Source of the DNA: Chitinophagaceae bacterium DXS
GTDB taxonomy: Bacteria > Bacteroidota > Bacteroidia > Chitinophagales > Chitinophagaceae
NCBI GenBank assembly: GCA_030345135.1
Contig: CP128386.1
Span: forward strand, 1,943,383 to 2,007,382
Length of the DNA: 64,000 nt
Direction of reading: 5' to 3'
Below the pieces are notes generated by a model, which was not told the DNA's origin, ran no database searches, and saw only the letters and a program-made list of their open reading frames with translations. Each line of letters begins with the position of its first letter. The first letter of the stretch is position 1. Shown here one piece after another: positions 7,669 through 17,157 of this stretch. The position numbers and the translations under genes were made by a program.

Positions 7669-10600
7669 ATGAACTTTTCTGCATTTGCAGGAGAATGGTC
7701 CGGCACGCCCGTGCCTCTCGCGAAAAAACTGCTTTTTCAAAACAACAAAAGGTTGCTCCGTCTTATGAGATTGAGTTTGTTTATCATGCTACTTGTATCC
7801 TGTTCTGCTACCATGCTTTTGGCTAAAGATGCCAACGGCCAGGACATGAACAAGATAAAGGTTAAACTGGAAGTAAAGCATTCTTCCCTGCTGGATGCTT
7901 TAAAAAAGATACAAAAGGAAACGCCTTTCACTTTTGCCTATAACAAGAAGGACGTTATAAATATTGAGATAAAGGACATTCCGGCGGAAGAACGTTCGGT
8001 AAAAGAAACGCTTGATCTTCTTTTTGAGAACACGGCGCTGCAATACGAGCAAATTGGCGGAAACATTGTAATCTCCATCAAGCCTGCAAAAAATACTTCC
8101 ACCGTTTCCGACGTCAGCCTGCAGGAATTATTGCAGGCTGCATTGAAAAAAACTGTCATTACCGGAACCATAAAAACTGAAAAAGGCGACCCTATACAGG
8201 GTGTATCTGTAATGGTGCACAATACAACCATAGGTACCACAACCGACCAGAATGGCAAATTCAGCCTTTCGGTTTCTGATGAGAAAGTCACCCTTGATTT
8301 TTTGTATGTGGGATATGAACAGCAAAGCCGCGAAGTTACCGGCGACACTCCTGTTGATGTCGTTTTAAAAGAGATAGTTACCGGTTTGAATGAAGTGGTG
8401 GTGGTTGGTTACGGTACGCAGAAAAAAGCGGATGTTACTGCAGCTATTGCAAGCGTTAAGTCTGAAAACTTTGTAAAAGGCGCAGTTACCGACGCCGCAC
8501 AACTTGTTAGAGGCAAGGTTGCAGGTTTGGCTGTTGTTACACCCGACGGCAACCCTACAAGCACTTCCCAGATTAACCTGAGGGGTATTACAACCATCAG
8601 TTCCAGCACATCTCCTTTTGTTATTATTGACGGTGTTCCCGGAACATTGACTACTGTTGCACCCGAAGACATTGAATCCATCGATGTTTTGAAAGACGGT
8701 TCTGCCGCCGCTATTTATGGAACGAGGGGTACAAATGGTGTTATTCTTATCACAACAAAAAAAGTGAATGGCGCCATGCAGCCGACAGTTGATTTGAACG
8801 CGTATGTTACCACACAGAAAATTACCAAGAAGTTATCATTTATGGATCCCACCCAATACCGTCAGTTGGTGGCTGAAGGTAAACCCGGCGCGTACGACTA
8901 CGGAGCGAACACAAACTGGCTGGATGAGATAACACAAACACCTATTTCACAGGTGTACAATATCAGCCTGAAAGGCGGTTCGAAGAATACAAGTTATATC
9001 GCGAACCTCAACTACAGGAATTTAAATGGCATTATCAAAAAATCAGACAACATCTTGCTTTATCCCCGCATTGAAGTAAATCACTCGATGTTTGATGGAA
9101 AGCTAAAATTGAATGCCAATCTTAGTGGCTATGAGCAACATTATTTCTCAGGATCTGATGGTGGCAGCTATAACACTACCGTTTACAAAAACGCACTTAC
9201 ATACAATCCCACAGATCCCATTAAACAACCCGATGGAAGCTGGACAGAACATACGGACAAAACAGATTATGCTAACCCGGTCGCATTATTACAGGAAACC
9301 AACGGCTTAAATCAGAATACGAATCTAAGAACTTCAGCAACGATTACTTACGCCCCTATCAACGATATTAGTATTAAACTGCTTGGTTCCCGCGATCTAT
9401 ACAACAGCGTAAGAGGTTATTCTGAAACAAAGAAACATTACTCCAATGTGCATGATGGCAAAAATGGTTATGCATCAAGAGGTACTACACGTACAGAGGA
9501 GGACCTCATGGAACTTACCGGCACATACAACAAATTCTTTGGTGACCATCATCTTACAGCATTGCTTGGTTATAGCTGGCGTGAATTGAACTACCAGGAT
9601 TATTGGATGCAAAACTGGGACTTTCCGACAGATCAGTTCTCTTACAACAACATGGGTGCAGGGTTGGCTTTGAAAAGAGGCCAGGCGCCGGAATCTTCTA
9701 CACAGGAGCAAAATAAACTGATCGGTTATTTTGTAAGACTCAACTACGCGTTCAAGGAAAAATACCTGCTGGCTGCAAGTATTCGCCGCGAAGGCTCGTC
9801 TAAATTCGGCGCCAACTACAAATATGGAAACTTCCCCGCTATTTCTGCAGGATGGAACATCCAGAAAGAAGCTTTCATGAGCAATGTAAGTTTTATTAGC
9901 GCACTAAAACTGAGAGGTGGTTTTGGTATTACCGGTACCGAACCTGCGGCGCCTTATCAATCACTGAAAAGATTAAACTTCGACACGTACACTTACATCA
10001 ACGGTCAATGGATCCAGGTAGTTAACCTTGCTCAAAACCCTAACCCCGATCTGAGATGGGAAAGGAAAGAAGAAACCAACATCGGTCTTGATTTCGGCTT
10101 CCTGAAAAACCGTATCACAGGTTCAATTGACGTGTACAAGCGCACTACAAAAGATCTGCTGTTCAACTATCCGGTAGCAACACCACCTTACCTGTACAGC
10201 AACATTTTTGCGAATGCCGCATCAATGGAAAACAAAGGATTGGAAATCCAGGTGAATGCCATTCCGGTTGAGACAAAAAACTTTGTATGGAACACGCAGG
10301 TTAACTTTTCAACCAACAGCAATAAAATGCTGTCATTATCAGACAAGAACTTCCAGTTAGCCAGCGGTTATTTTGATAAAGGCTATACCGGCGAGCCCAT
10401 TCAACAATCCACACACCGCGTACAGATTGGTCAGCCAATCGGTAATTTCTGGGGATTTAAAAGTGTAGATGTAGATGAAGATGGCCACTGGATCATTGAG
10501 GGTAAAGATGGCAAGCCCAAACCAATCGCGCAACAACAGGCTGATGACAAACAGATCCTGGGCAACGGTTTACCTAAAACATACCTGGCTTTCAATAATA

Positions 10601-11037
10601 CATTCACTTACAAGAATTTTGATCTGAACATAACCATGCGTGGCGCATTTGGTTTCCAGATATTGAACTCTCCACGTATGTTCTACGAAGTGCCTGTAAT
10701 GCTCACAAGAGGTAACCTGCTGTCTAATGCATACGACAAAGTGTATGGAAAACATGTGCTTGCTGACAACCAGGAGCTGCAATACGTAAGCTACTACATA
10801 GAGAATGGCAATTATTGGAAAATTGATAATATAACACTGGGCTATAATGTACCAATCAAATCAAAGTATGTAAAAAGGATCAGGGTATATGGTTCCGCTT
10901 CCAACATCAAAACCTTTACAGGATATAAAGGGATTGACCCGGAAGTGAACATTTTGGGAATGGATCCGGGAGTAGATGACAAGTACAGATACCCTGCAAC
11001 AACCACTTATACACTGGGTGCATTCTTTACCTTTTAA
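7669..11037 (+). CDS. SusC/RagA-family TonB-dependent outer membrane transporter with STN domain
   Basis: The protein has 1122 residues. The N-terminal extension (MNFSAFAGEW, then a hydrophobic segment about 32-50) is typical of Chitinophagaceae SusC proteins, so the first ATG is kept. An STN domain (about 60-115) links it to the anti-sigma factor. A carboxypeptidase-regulatory-like domain (about 160-240) is followed by the TonB-box/plug (LNEVVVVGYGTQKKADVTAAI, then FVIIDGVPGTLT, IESIDVLKDGSAAAIYGTRGTNGVILITTKK). The rest is a long beta-barrel ending in an aromatic residue (AFFTF). It would import oligosaccharides together with the SusD lid encoded next. Confidence 0.95.
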   Translation: MNFSAFAGEWSGTPVPLAKKLLFQNNKRLLRLMRLSLFIMLLVSCSATMLLAKDANGQDMNKIKVKLEVKHSSLLDALKKIQKETPFTFAYNKKDVINIEIKDIPAEERSVKETLDLLFENTALQYEQIGGNIVISIKPAKNTSTVSDVSLQELLQAALKKTVITGTIKTEKGDPIQGVSVMVHNTTIGTTTDQNGKFSLSVSDEKVTLDFLYVGYEQQSREVTGDTPVDVVLKEIVTGLNEVVVVGYGTQKKADVTAAIASVKSENFVKGAVTDAAQLVRGKVAGLAVVTPDGNPTSTSQINLRGITTISSSTSPFVIIDGVPGTLTTVAPEDIESIDVLKDGSAAAIYGTRGTNGVILITTKKVNGAMQPTVDLNAYVTTQKITKKLSFMDPTQYRQLVAEGKPGAYDYGANTNWLDEITQTPISQVYNISLKGGSKNTSYIANLNYRNLNGIIKKSDNILLYPRIEVNHSMFDGKLKLNANLSGYEQHYFSGSDGGSYNTTVYKNALTYNPTDPIKQPDGSWTEHTDKTDYANPVALLQETNGLNQNTNLRTSATITYAPINDISIKLLGSRDLYNSVRGYSETKKHYSNVHDGKNGYASRGTTRTEEDLMELTGTYNKFFGDHHLTALLGYSWRELNYQDYWMQNWDFPTDQFSYNNMGAGLALKRGQAPESSTQEQNKLIGYFVRLNYAFKEKYLLAASIRREGSSKFGANYKYGNFPAISAGWNIQKEAFMSNVSFISALKLRGGFGITGTEPAAPYQSLKRLNFDTYTYINGQWIQVVNLAQNPNPDLRWERKEETNIGLDFGFLKNRITGSIDVYKRTTKDLLFNYPVATPPYLYSNIFANAASMENKGLEIQVNAIPVETKNFVWNTQVNFSTNSNKMLSLSDKNFQLASGYFDKGYTGEPIQQSTHRVQIGQPIGNFWGFKSVDVDEDGHWIIEGKDGKPKPIAQQQADDKQILGNGLPKTYLAFNNTFTYKNFDLNITMRGAFGFQILNSPRMFYEVPVMLTRGNLLSNAYDKVYGKHVLADNQELQYVSYYIENGNYWKIDNITLGYNVPIKSKYVKRIRVYGSASNIKTFTGYKGIDPEVNILGMDPGVDDKYRYPATTTYTLGAFFTF

Positions 11038-11090
11038 ACTGCAGCATAAAGGCTTAACGGTTATATTTTATAACGCATTAACAATTTGAA

Positions 11091-12686
11091 ATGAAACGGA
11101 TAAAAAACTACATTATATATTTCTCCCTTGCTGCAGCTTGTGGTTACTCCTGCAACAAGGATTTAAATGAAAAAGTGTATCATGATGTAACGGAAGAAAC
11201 TTACACATATACCGATGCCTACCAGGCGATAGGCATACTGTATGCGAATATGCGAGGTCTCTTTAATCACGTTAACTATTACATGGCCAATGAAACATCC
11301 AGCGACGAACTGGTAATGCCTGCCAATGCATCGGGCTGGGACGATGGTGGAATTTACAAAAGAATGCACCTGCATACGTGGAACTCAGAGAATCCGCAAT
11401 TAACCAATATGTGGAATAGCTTGTACCCCGGTGTTATTAATGCCAATAGCTTATTGGAACAACTGGATGCTGATAAAATTCCTTTGCCATCCGGCGTTAC
11501 AAAAGAAGCACTCGGCGCTGAGATCAGGGCGGCAAGAGCCTTCTTTTACTGGCTGATAATGGACAACTTTGGAGACGCCGCATTGATCACCAGCACAAGT
11601 AAAGATCTTCCTGCAAAATCAACAAGGAAGGATATTTACAACTTAGTAGTAACAGAATTAACGCAGGCTATTCCAGGCTTAAGCGAAGACAAAAATCAGC
11701 TGATGTACGGCCGCTTCAACAAGTGGGCAGCTAAAGCATTGCTGGCAAATGTTTATCTAAACGCTGAGGTTTATACAGGTGAAGCAAAATGGACCGATTG
11801 TCTTACGCAGTGTAACGACATCATCGCATCCAACAAATATCAATTAGAAGCTGATTATCGTAGCAATTTTATTACAGATAATCAGAACTCAACAGAGATT
11901 GTGTTCTCGATTCCTTTTGATGAAAACCAGGCTGGAGGACAATCGCCGCACATGTACTCCTGGCACGGCGCATTAAAAGATAAAGTGAATATGCAGGCTA
12001 CACCATGGGGTTCTGGTTCTGCAATGGCTGTTTCACAGTTTATAGATACATACGATGCACAGGATAGCCGTCTTTCAGACACATGGCTGTATGGACCACA
12101 ATTTGCATCAGACGGAGTAACACCGCTTAAAGGATCATACGATCAGGCCGGCAAACCATTGGTATTTACAAAAGATATTCCTGATGGTTTGTACACAGGA
12201 GAGTCAGAAGGCTACCGCATGAATAAGTTTGAAGTGAAGACAGGCGCGCGCGGAAGCCTGAGTAATGATTTTCCGTTCTTCCGCTATTCCGAAGTATTAA
12301 TGATGAAAGCAGAATGCCTGCTTAGAACCGGCAATGCAGGTGAGGCTGCAACAGTTGTATCCAACGTTCGTTCAAGAGCCTTTAAAGCCAATCCGGGAAA
12401 AGCAACGGTAACTGCAGCACAGTTAACAGCAAACAGCAGGTATAAGTATGGCTATGTAGAAAATTATAAAATAGTAGATGCGGGCGACACATCTCCCATC
12501 CCTTACGGCGGCATGCTTGACGAACTTGGTTGGGAGTTTGCCTGGGAAGGACATCGCAGAAGGGATGATATTCGTTTTGGCGTGTATACAAAGAAAAGCT
12601 GGCTCTCACACAAGCCAACAGGTGATGACAGAAAAACGTTTATGATACCGCAGTCCGCAGTAAATGCAAATCCAAACTTGCAATAG
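11091..12686 (+). CDS. SusD/RagB-family glycan-binding lipoprotein
   Basis: The protein has 531 residues and a lipoprotein-type N terminus (AAACGYSC), so it is surface-anchored. It contains SusD features: a helical TPR-like N-terminal half (LWNSLYPGVINANSLLEQL-type motif and AEIRAARAFFYWLIMDNFGDAAL), the KWAAKALLANVYLNAEVYTG segment, and near the C terminus RYSEVLMMKAECLLRTGN and ELGWEFAWEGHRRRDDIRFG. It follows susC by 53 bases and should act as the hinged lid over the transporter. Binding specificity cannot be read from sequence. Confidence 0.95.
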   Translation: MKRIKNYIIYFSLAAACGYSCNKDLNEKVYHDVTEETYTYTDAYQAIGILYANMRGLFNHVNYYMANETSSDELVMPANASGWDDGGIYKRMHLHTWNSENPQLTNMWNSLYPGVINANSLLEQLDADKIPLPSGVTKEALGAEIRAARAFFYWLIMDNFGDAALITSTSKDLPAKSTRKDIYNLVVTELTQAIPGLSEDKNQLMYGRFNKWAAKALLANVYLNAEVYTGEAKWTDCLTQCNDIIASNKYQLEADYRSNFITDNQNSTEIVFSIPFDENQAGGQSPHMYSWHGALKDKVNMQATPWGSGSAMAVSQFIDTYDAQDSRLSDTWLYGPQFASDGVTPLKGSYDQAGKPLVFTKDIPDGLYTGESEGYRMNKFEVKTGARGSLSNDFPFFRYSEVLMMKAECLLRTGNAGEAATVVSNVRSRAFKANPGKATVTAAQLTANSRYKYGYVENYKIVDAGDTSPIPYGGMLDELGWEFAWEGHRRRDDIRFGVYTKKSWLSHKPTGDDRKTFMIPQSAVNANPNLQ

Positions 12687-12830
12687 ACACCTTCACTCTT
12701 ATTTTTCATGGCAAATGTTGCGGCGCCTCCTGAAGCAGGTGTAACTGTTTGGAACAGTACAATTACATACCTTCGGAGGCAAAGCAACATGCAACCCTTG
12801 CCTTATTATTTGCACCTAAAGACGCTTAAC

Positions 12831-14810
12831 ATGAATAACAAGATCAGCATCGGCATCGCCCTTGTGCTGGGATGCCAGGTGGCACAAGCACAATCTGCGT
12901 TTCCGAAAATAGAGCCAGTAAATTTTTCGCAGGTCCAGATTAATGATGCATTCTGGAAGCCACGCATTGAAAAGATCGCAACCGTAACAGTGCCGGTTTG
13001 CATCGATCAGACAGAAGTCAAAACTCCCCGCATCCGCAATTTTGAAAAGGTTGCAAGAAAAAAAGGGGAAAAACATGAAGGTATTTATTTTGATGATTCC
13101 GATGTTTATAAGGCGCTTGAAGCGATAGCTTATTCATTAAAGAATAAACCTGATGCAACCGTTGAAAAGACGGCAGATGAATGGATTGATAAGATTGCGG
13201 CAGCCCAGCTTCCTGATGGCTATCTCAATACTTATTACACTTTGAACGGACTGGATAAGCGCTGGACCGATATGGAAAAGCATGAAGACTATTGTGCAGG
13301 CCATTTGATTGAGGCGGCTGTTGCCTATTATAATACGACAGGCAAAAGAAAATTATTGGATGTAGCCATTCGTTTTGCTGATCATATCGATTCAACTTTC
13401 CGTCAGCAAAACCGCCACTGGGTTTCCGGTCATGAAGAAATAGAACTGGCGCTGGTTAAACTTTACAAAACTACAGGCAACAAAAAATATCTTGACCTGT
13501 CTGAATGGTACATTGAGGAACGTGGACATGGCTATGGTAAAGGAGTTATATGGGACCAATGGAAAGATCCAAAATATTGCCAGGATGATGTTCCTGTAAA
13601 AAATCAATCTGAGATAACAGGTCACGCAGTCAGGGCCATGTATTTATATACAGGAGTCGCAGATGTGGCTTCAGCTAAAAATGATACCGGTTATATGAAA
13701 GCGATGAAAACTGTTTGGGAAGATGTGGTTTATCGCAACATGTATATCACGGGGGGTATTGGTTCCTCAGGACGGAATGAAGGTTTTTCGCATGACTATG
13801 ATCTGCCCAATCACAGCGCTTATTGTGAAACATGTGCATCAGTGGGAATGGTCTTCTGGAACCAGCGCATGAACCTTTTAACAGGTGACGCACGATACAT
13901 GGATGTGCTGGAAAGGAGTCTGTATAACGGAGCATTGGACGGTCTTGCTTTAAGTGGTGATCATTTCTTCTATGGCAATCCGCTTGCTTCCGATGGTGGA
14001 TATAAAAGAAGCGAATGGTTTGGAACAGCCTGCTGCCCCTCTAACATAGCACGCCTGGTAGCTTCGCTTGGTGACTATATTTATGCAACTTCTGACAACG
14101 GCGTTTGGGTTAATCTTTTTGTTGGAAGCAATACAACAATTCCGCTTAAAAAAACAAAAGTTGGATTACAACAAACAACTACATATCCATGGAAAGGCGA
14201 TATTACACTGACAGTTTCTCCTGATAAGAAAGTCAGCTTCCCTTTGCATGTGCGCATTCCGGAGTGGACACAAAACAAACCTGTTCCCGGCAATACTTAC
14301 TTTTTTATGAATGTCGCAAACACTTCATCGGCTGATTCTATTGCAATACTTGTCAACGGCAAACCAACACCATATACAATGGAAAAAGGTTATGCAGTAA
14401 TTGAAAGAGAATGGAAAAAAGGCGATGTAGTCTCGATCAACCTCCCAATGCAGGTAAACAAGGTGATTGCGATTCCTGATGTGAAAGAAAATGTGAATCG
14501 CGTGGCATTACAAAGAGGCCCGATCGTTTATTGTTTTGAGCATCCTGACAATGGCGGAAATACAATGAATATCATCGTTCCTGACGATGCCATATTTAGA
14601 GCTGAATACAATCCTTCGTTGTTACAGGGAGTAGTAACGCTTGAAGCAGAAACTCCGGTAGTAACAGTTTCCAACGATGGCAAAACCGTTGAGACAAGCA
14701 GCAGGAAAGTAACCGCTATTCCCTACTATAGCTGGGCCAACAGAGGTGAAGGTGAAATGCAGGTATGGATGCCGAGAAGAGCGACTGAGGTAAGAGTGGG
14801 AACGAAATAA
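12831..14810 (+). CDS. GH127-type beta-L-arabinofuranosidase
   Basis: ATG 12831 gives 659 residues starting with a signal peptide (MNNKISIGIALVLGCQVAQAQS); earlier in-frame starts would put it behind an unlikely leader. The catalytic zinc/thiolate set of GH127 is visible: Glu333 and Cys335 in YCETCAS, and Cys401-Cys402 in TACCPSN. In Bifidobacterium HypBA1 the matching residues are Glu338, Cys340, Cys417 (nucleophile) and Cys418. An (alpha/alpha)6 barrel is followed by beta-sandwich domains (FPLHVRIPEWTQNK). Known members cleave beta-1,2-linked L-arabinofuranose from hydroxyproline-linked arabino-oligosaccharides or related glycans. It is part of the susCD operon. Confidence 0.88.
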   Translation: MNNKISIGIALVLGCQVAQAQSAFPKIEPVNFSQVQINDAFWKPRIEKIATVTVPVCIDQTEVKTPRIRNFEKVARKKGEKHEGIYFDDSDVYKALEAIAYSLKNKPDATVEKTADEWIDKIAAAQLPDGYLNTYYTLNGLDKRWTDMEKHEDYCAGHLIEAAVAYYNTTGKRKLLDVAIRFADHIDSTFRQQNRHWVSGHEEIELALVKLYKTTGNKKYLDLSEWYIEERGHGYGKGVIWDQWKDPKYCQDDVPVKNQSEITGHAVRAMYLYTGVADVASAKNDTGYMKAMKTVWEDVVYRNMYITGGIGSSGRNEGFSHDYDLPNHSAYCETCASVGMVFWNQRMNLLTGDARYMDVLERSLYNGALDGLALSGDHFFYGNPLASDGGYKRSEWFGTACCPSNIARLVASLGDYIYATSDNGVWVNLFVGSNTTIPLKKTKVGLQQTTTYPWKGDITLTVSPDKKVSFPLHVRIPEWTQNKPVPGNTYFFMNVANTSSADSIAILVNGKPTPYTMEKGYAVIEREWKKGDVVSINLPMQVNKVIAIPDVKENVNRVALQRGPIVYCFEHPDNGGNTMNIIVPDDAIFRAEYNPSLLQGVVTLEAETPVVTVSNDGKTVETSSRKVTAIPYYSWANRGEGEMQVWMPRRATEVRVGTK

Positions 14811-14861
14811 AGAAAGTGAATATTGAATCAATGTCGTTTCCTTAAGAATAATTGGCATTTA

Positions 14862-15070
14862 TCAAGTACGATTTACGAAGTACGAAGTACCTGATTTTAG
14901 GATTGCTTTGTTTTTCGTGACCTCTTAAGGAAAGGACAATGAATAGTGAATGGTGAATAGTCAAAAGTGAAAAATGCAGCATCGTTATTGTCAATTAAAA
15001 AGCCTGTATTGGCAGTTTAAGGATGAACTGGATAATCTCAAATTTCAAATCTCAAATTTCAAATCTCTTA
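14862..15070. repeat. Intergenic word repeats between the two GH127-like genes
   Basis: The 260-base gap contains three of the local word-repeat families. CAAGTACGATTTACGAAGTACGAAGTAC lies at about 14865 (given here as AAGTACGATTTACG plus AAGTACGAAGTAC). A GAATAGTGAATGGTGAATAGT type lies at about 14941, and an AATTTCAAATCTCAAATTTCAAATC type at about 15040. No gene or terminator is seen. Related words recur at 20670, 26134, 28834, 30475 and 32390. Confidence 0.7.
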
Positions 15071-17107
15071 ATGAAAAGGTTCTATTTTCTAGTCGCGTTC
15101 GGACTGATTACATTTTTTCTGGCCAATGCGCAAAATACTACTGCCAATAAATCCGGGGCTAATTACATCAATAATCGAGTTCCTTTGAAGCAGAAAACAT
15201 ATATCCAGCTACCGTTAGGTGCTATTAAACCGGAAGGATGGTTGAAGACAATGCTCCTGCAACAAAAAGAAGGCGCAACAGGACATCTGGATGAATTATA
15301 TCCGCTGGTGATGAATCAAAGGAATGGCTGGCTGGGAGGCGACGGAGACCAATGGGAACGCGGACCTTACTGGATTGACGGGCTCTTGCCACTTGCATAC
15401 ATTCTGAAAGATCCTGTGCTGATCGCAAAGGTTAAGCCATGGGTTGAATGGTCATTAAACAGCCTGCAACCGGATGGCTATTTTGGTCCTTCAAAAGACT
15501 ATCCGCATGAAGCCGGTATTCAACGCGACAACAGTCGCGACTGGTGGCCCAAAATGGTTATGCTTAAAGTATTGAAGCAATATTATGAAGCAACGAATGA
15601 TAAGAGAGTGATTGACCTGATGACAAAATATTTTAAGTACCAGCTAAAAGAATTGCCATCAAAACCACTTGATCACTGGACCTTCTGGGCGAAATACCGC
15701 GCAGGTGATAATTTAATGATCGTTTACTGGTTGTACAATATTACCGGTGACAGGTTTTTGCTTGATCTTGGTGATCTGTTACACAAACAGACTTTTGATT
15801 ACACCAATGCTTTTCTCAACACGGACCTTTTACAGACTGTGGGAAGCATTCACGGTGTAAATCTTGCACAGGGTATTAAGGAACCCATGATCTATTACCA
15901 ACAACATCCAGAAGAAAAATATATCTCGGCCACAAAAAAAGGATTCAGTGATCTGCGAAAATTCAATGGAATGGCGCATGGGCTGTATGGAGGAGACGAA
16001 GCATTGCATGGTGCCAATCCTACGCAAGGTTCAGAGTTATGTACTGCGGTTGAAATGATGTACAGCCTGGAAAGTATTCTGGAAGTAAGTGGAGATGTTG
16101 ATTACGCTGATCAGATCGAAAAAATTGCGTTCAATGCGTTGCCGTCTCAAGTGATGGAAGGTTTTGTGAACCGCCAGTATTTTCAACAGGCCAACCAGGT
16201 GATGGCAACCCGCCATATGCGCAACTTCGATGTCAATCATGATGGAACGGATGTTTGCTATAGTCTGCTGTCCGGTTATCCGTGCTGCACATCGAACATG
16301 CACCAGGGCTGGCCAAAATTCACGCAGAACCTTTGGTATGCCACAGCCGATAAAGGAATTGCGGCATTACTTTATTCCGCAAGCAGTGTAACAGCATTGG
16401 TAGGAGACAAAACAGAAGTAAACATCAGGGAAGAAACAAATTATCCTTTTGATGAAAGCATCAGGTTTACAGTAACACTCCCATCAAACAGCAAATCCGT
16501 AAACTTTCCTTTTCACCTGCGCGTGCCGCAATGGTGTAAAAAAGCAACCATAAAAGTGAATGGAAATGTTGTGCGTGAAGTTGAAGGCAACCAGGTTGCC
16601 AAAATAAATCGCGAATGGAAATCAGGTGATGTAGTGGAGCTTCAATTACCGATGCATATTTTCAAAAATACATGGTACGAAAATTCTGTATCAGTCGAGC
16701 GCGGGCCGATCACTTATGCGTTAAAAATGCAGGAAGAGGTTAAGAAAGTAAGCAATACAAAAGATCCAAAAGAGTTTGGTGATTACTACTATGAAGTGCA
16801 TTCTGCATCGCCATGGAATTACGGATTGGTACTGGTTGCCGATGACAAGCTTGAATCCGCATTTCAAATGGAAAAGAAATCTGCTTTAGCAGATTATCCG
16901 TGGACGCAGAAAAATGCTCCGGTTACGCTTAAGACAAAAGCTTTCAGAATACCATCGTGGCAATTATACAACGAAATGACAGGACCAATTCCTTACAGCA
17001 TAACATACAGGCTGGAGAAATCTGATAAAGAAGATGACATTGAACTAATCCCTTATGGCTGCACGCAATTACGTATCTCACAATTTCCGGTAGTAGGAAA
17101 AAGATAA
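15071..17107 (+). CDS. GH127/GH146-like (DUF1680) beta-L-arabinofuranosidase-family protein
   Basis: ATG 15071 gives 678 residues with signal peptide MKRFYFLVAFGLITFFLANAQ. It is a distant paralogue of the preceding gene, with an N-terminal region of different type (QKTYIQLPLGAIKPEGWL) and a catalytic barrel with GDGDQWERGPYW. The metal-thiolate residues are conserved: Glu322-x-Cys324 (SELCTAVEM) and Cys405-Cys406 (YPCCTSN). A C-terminal beta-sandwich (FPFHLRVPQWC) follows. DUF1680 includes GH127 and GH146, both beta-L-arabinofuranosidases; I cannot decide between them. Two such enzymes in one locus suggest either stepwise removal of beta-arabinose units or different linkages. Confidence 0.8.
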   Translation: MKRFYFLVAFGLITFFLANAQNTTANKSGANYINNRVPLKQKTYIQLPLGAIKPEGWLKTMLLQQKEGATGHLDELYPLVMNQRNGWLGGDGDQWERGPYWIDGLLPLAYILKDPVLIAKVKPWVEWSLNSLQPDGYFGPSKDYPHEAGIQRDNSRDWWPKMVMLKVLKQYYEATNDKRVIDLMTKYFKYQLKELPSKPLDHWTFWAKYRAGDNLMIVYWLYNITGDRFLLDLGDLLHKQTFDYTNAFLNTDLLQTVGSIHGVNLAQGIKEPMIYYQQHPEEKYISATKKGFSDLRKFNGMAHGLYGGDEALHGANPTQGSELCTAVEMMYSLESILEVSGDVDYADQIEKIAFNALPSQVMEGFVNRQYFQQANQVMATRHMRNFDVNHDGTDVCYSLLSGYPCCTSNMHQGWPKFTQNLWYATADKGIAALLYSASSVTALVGDKTEVNIREETNYPFDESIRFTVTLPSNSKSVNFPFHLRVPQWCKKATIKVNGNVVREVEGNQVAKINREWKSGDVVELQLPMHIFKNTWYENSVSVERGPITYALKMQEEVKKVSNTKDPKEFGDYYYEVHSASPWNYGLVLVADDKLESAFQMEKKSALADYPWTQKNAPVTLKTKAFRIPSWQLYNEMTGPIPYSITYRLEKSDKEDDIELIPYGCTQLRISQFPVVGKR

Positions 17108-17112
17108 ATTTA

Positions 17113-17142
17113 AACGGCGTGAATGCACCTGTTCACGCCGTT
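17113..17142 (+). promoter_or_regulatory. Perfect 11-bp hairpin between glycosidase genes
   Basis: AACGGCGTGAA (17113-17123) and TTCACGCCGTT (17132-17142) form an uninterrupted 11-pair stem with an 8-base loop, five bases after one stop and 15 bases before the next ATG. No T-run follows, so it is not a classic terminator. It may be a processing, stability or partial-attenuation element that sets the ratio of the two products. Confidence 0.55.
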
Positions 17143-17157
17143 ACTAACTATGCTGTT

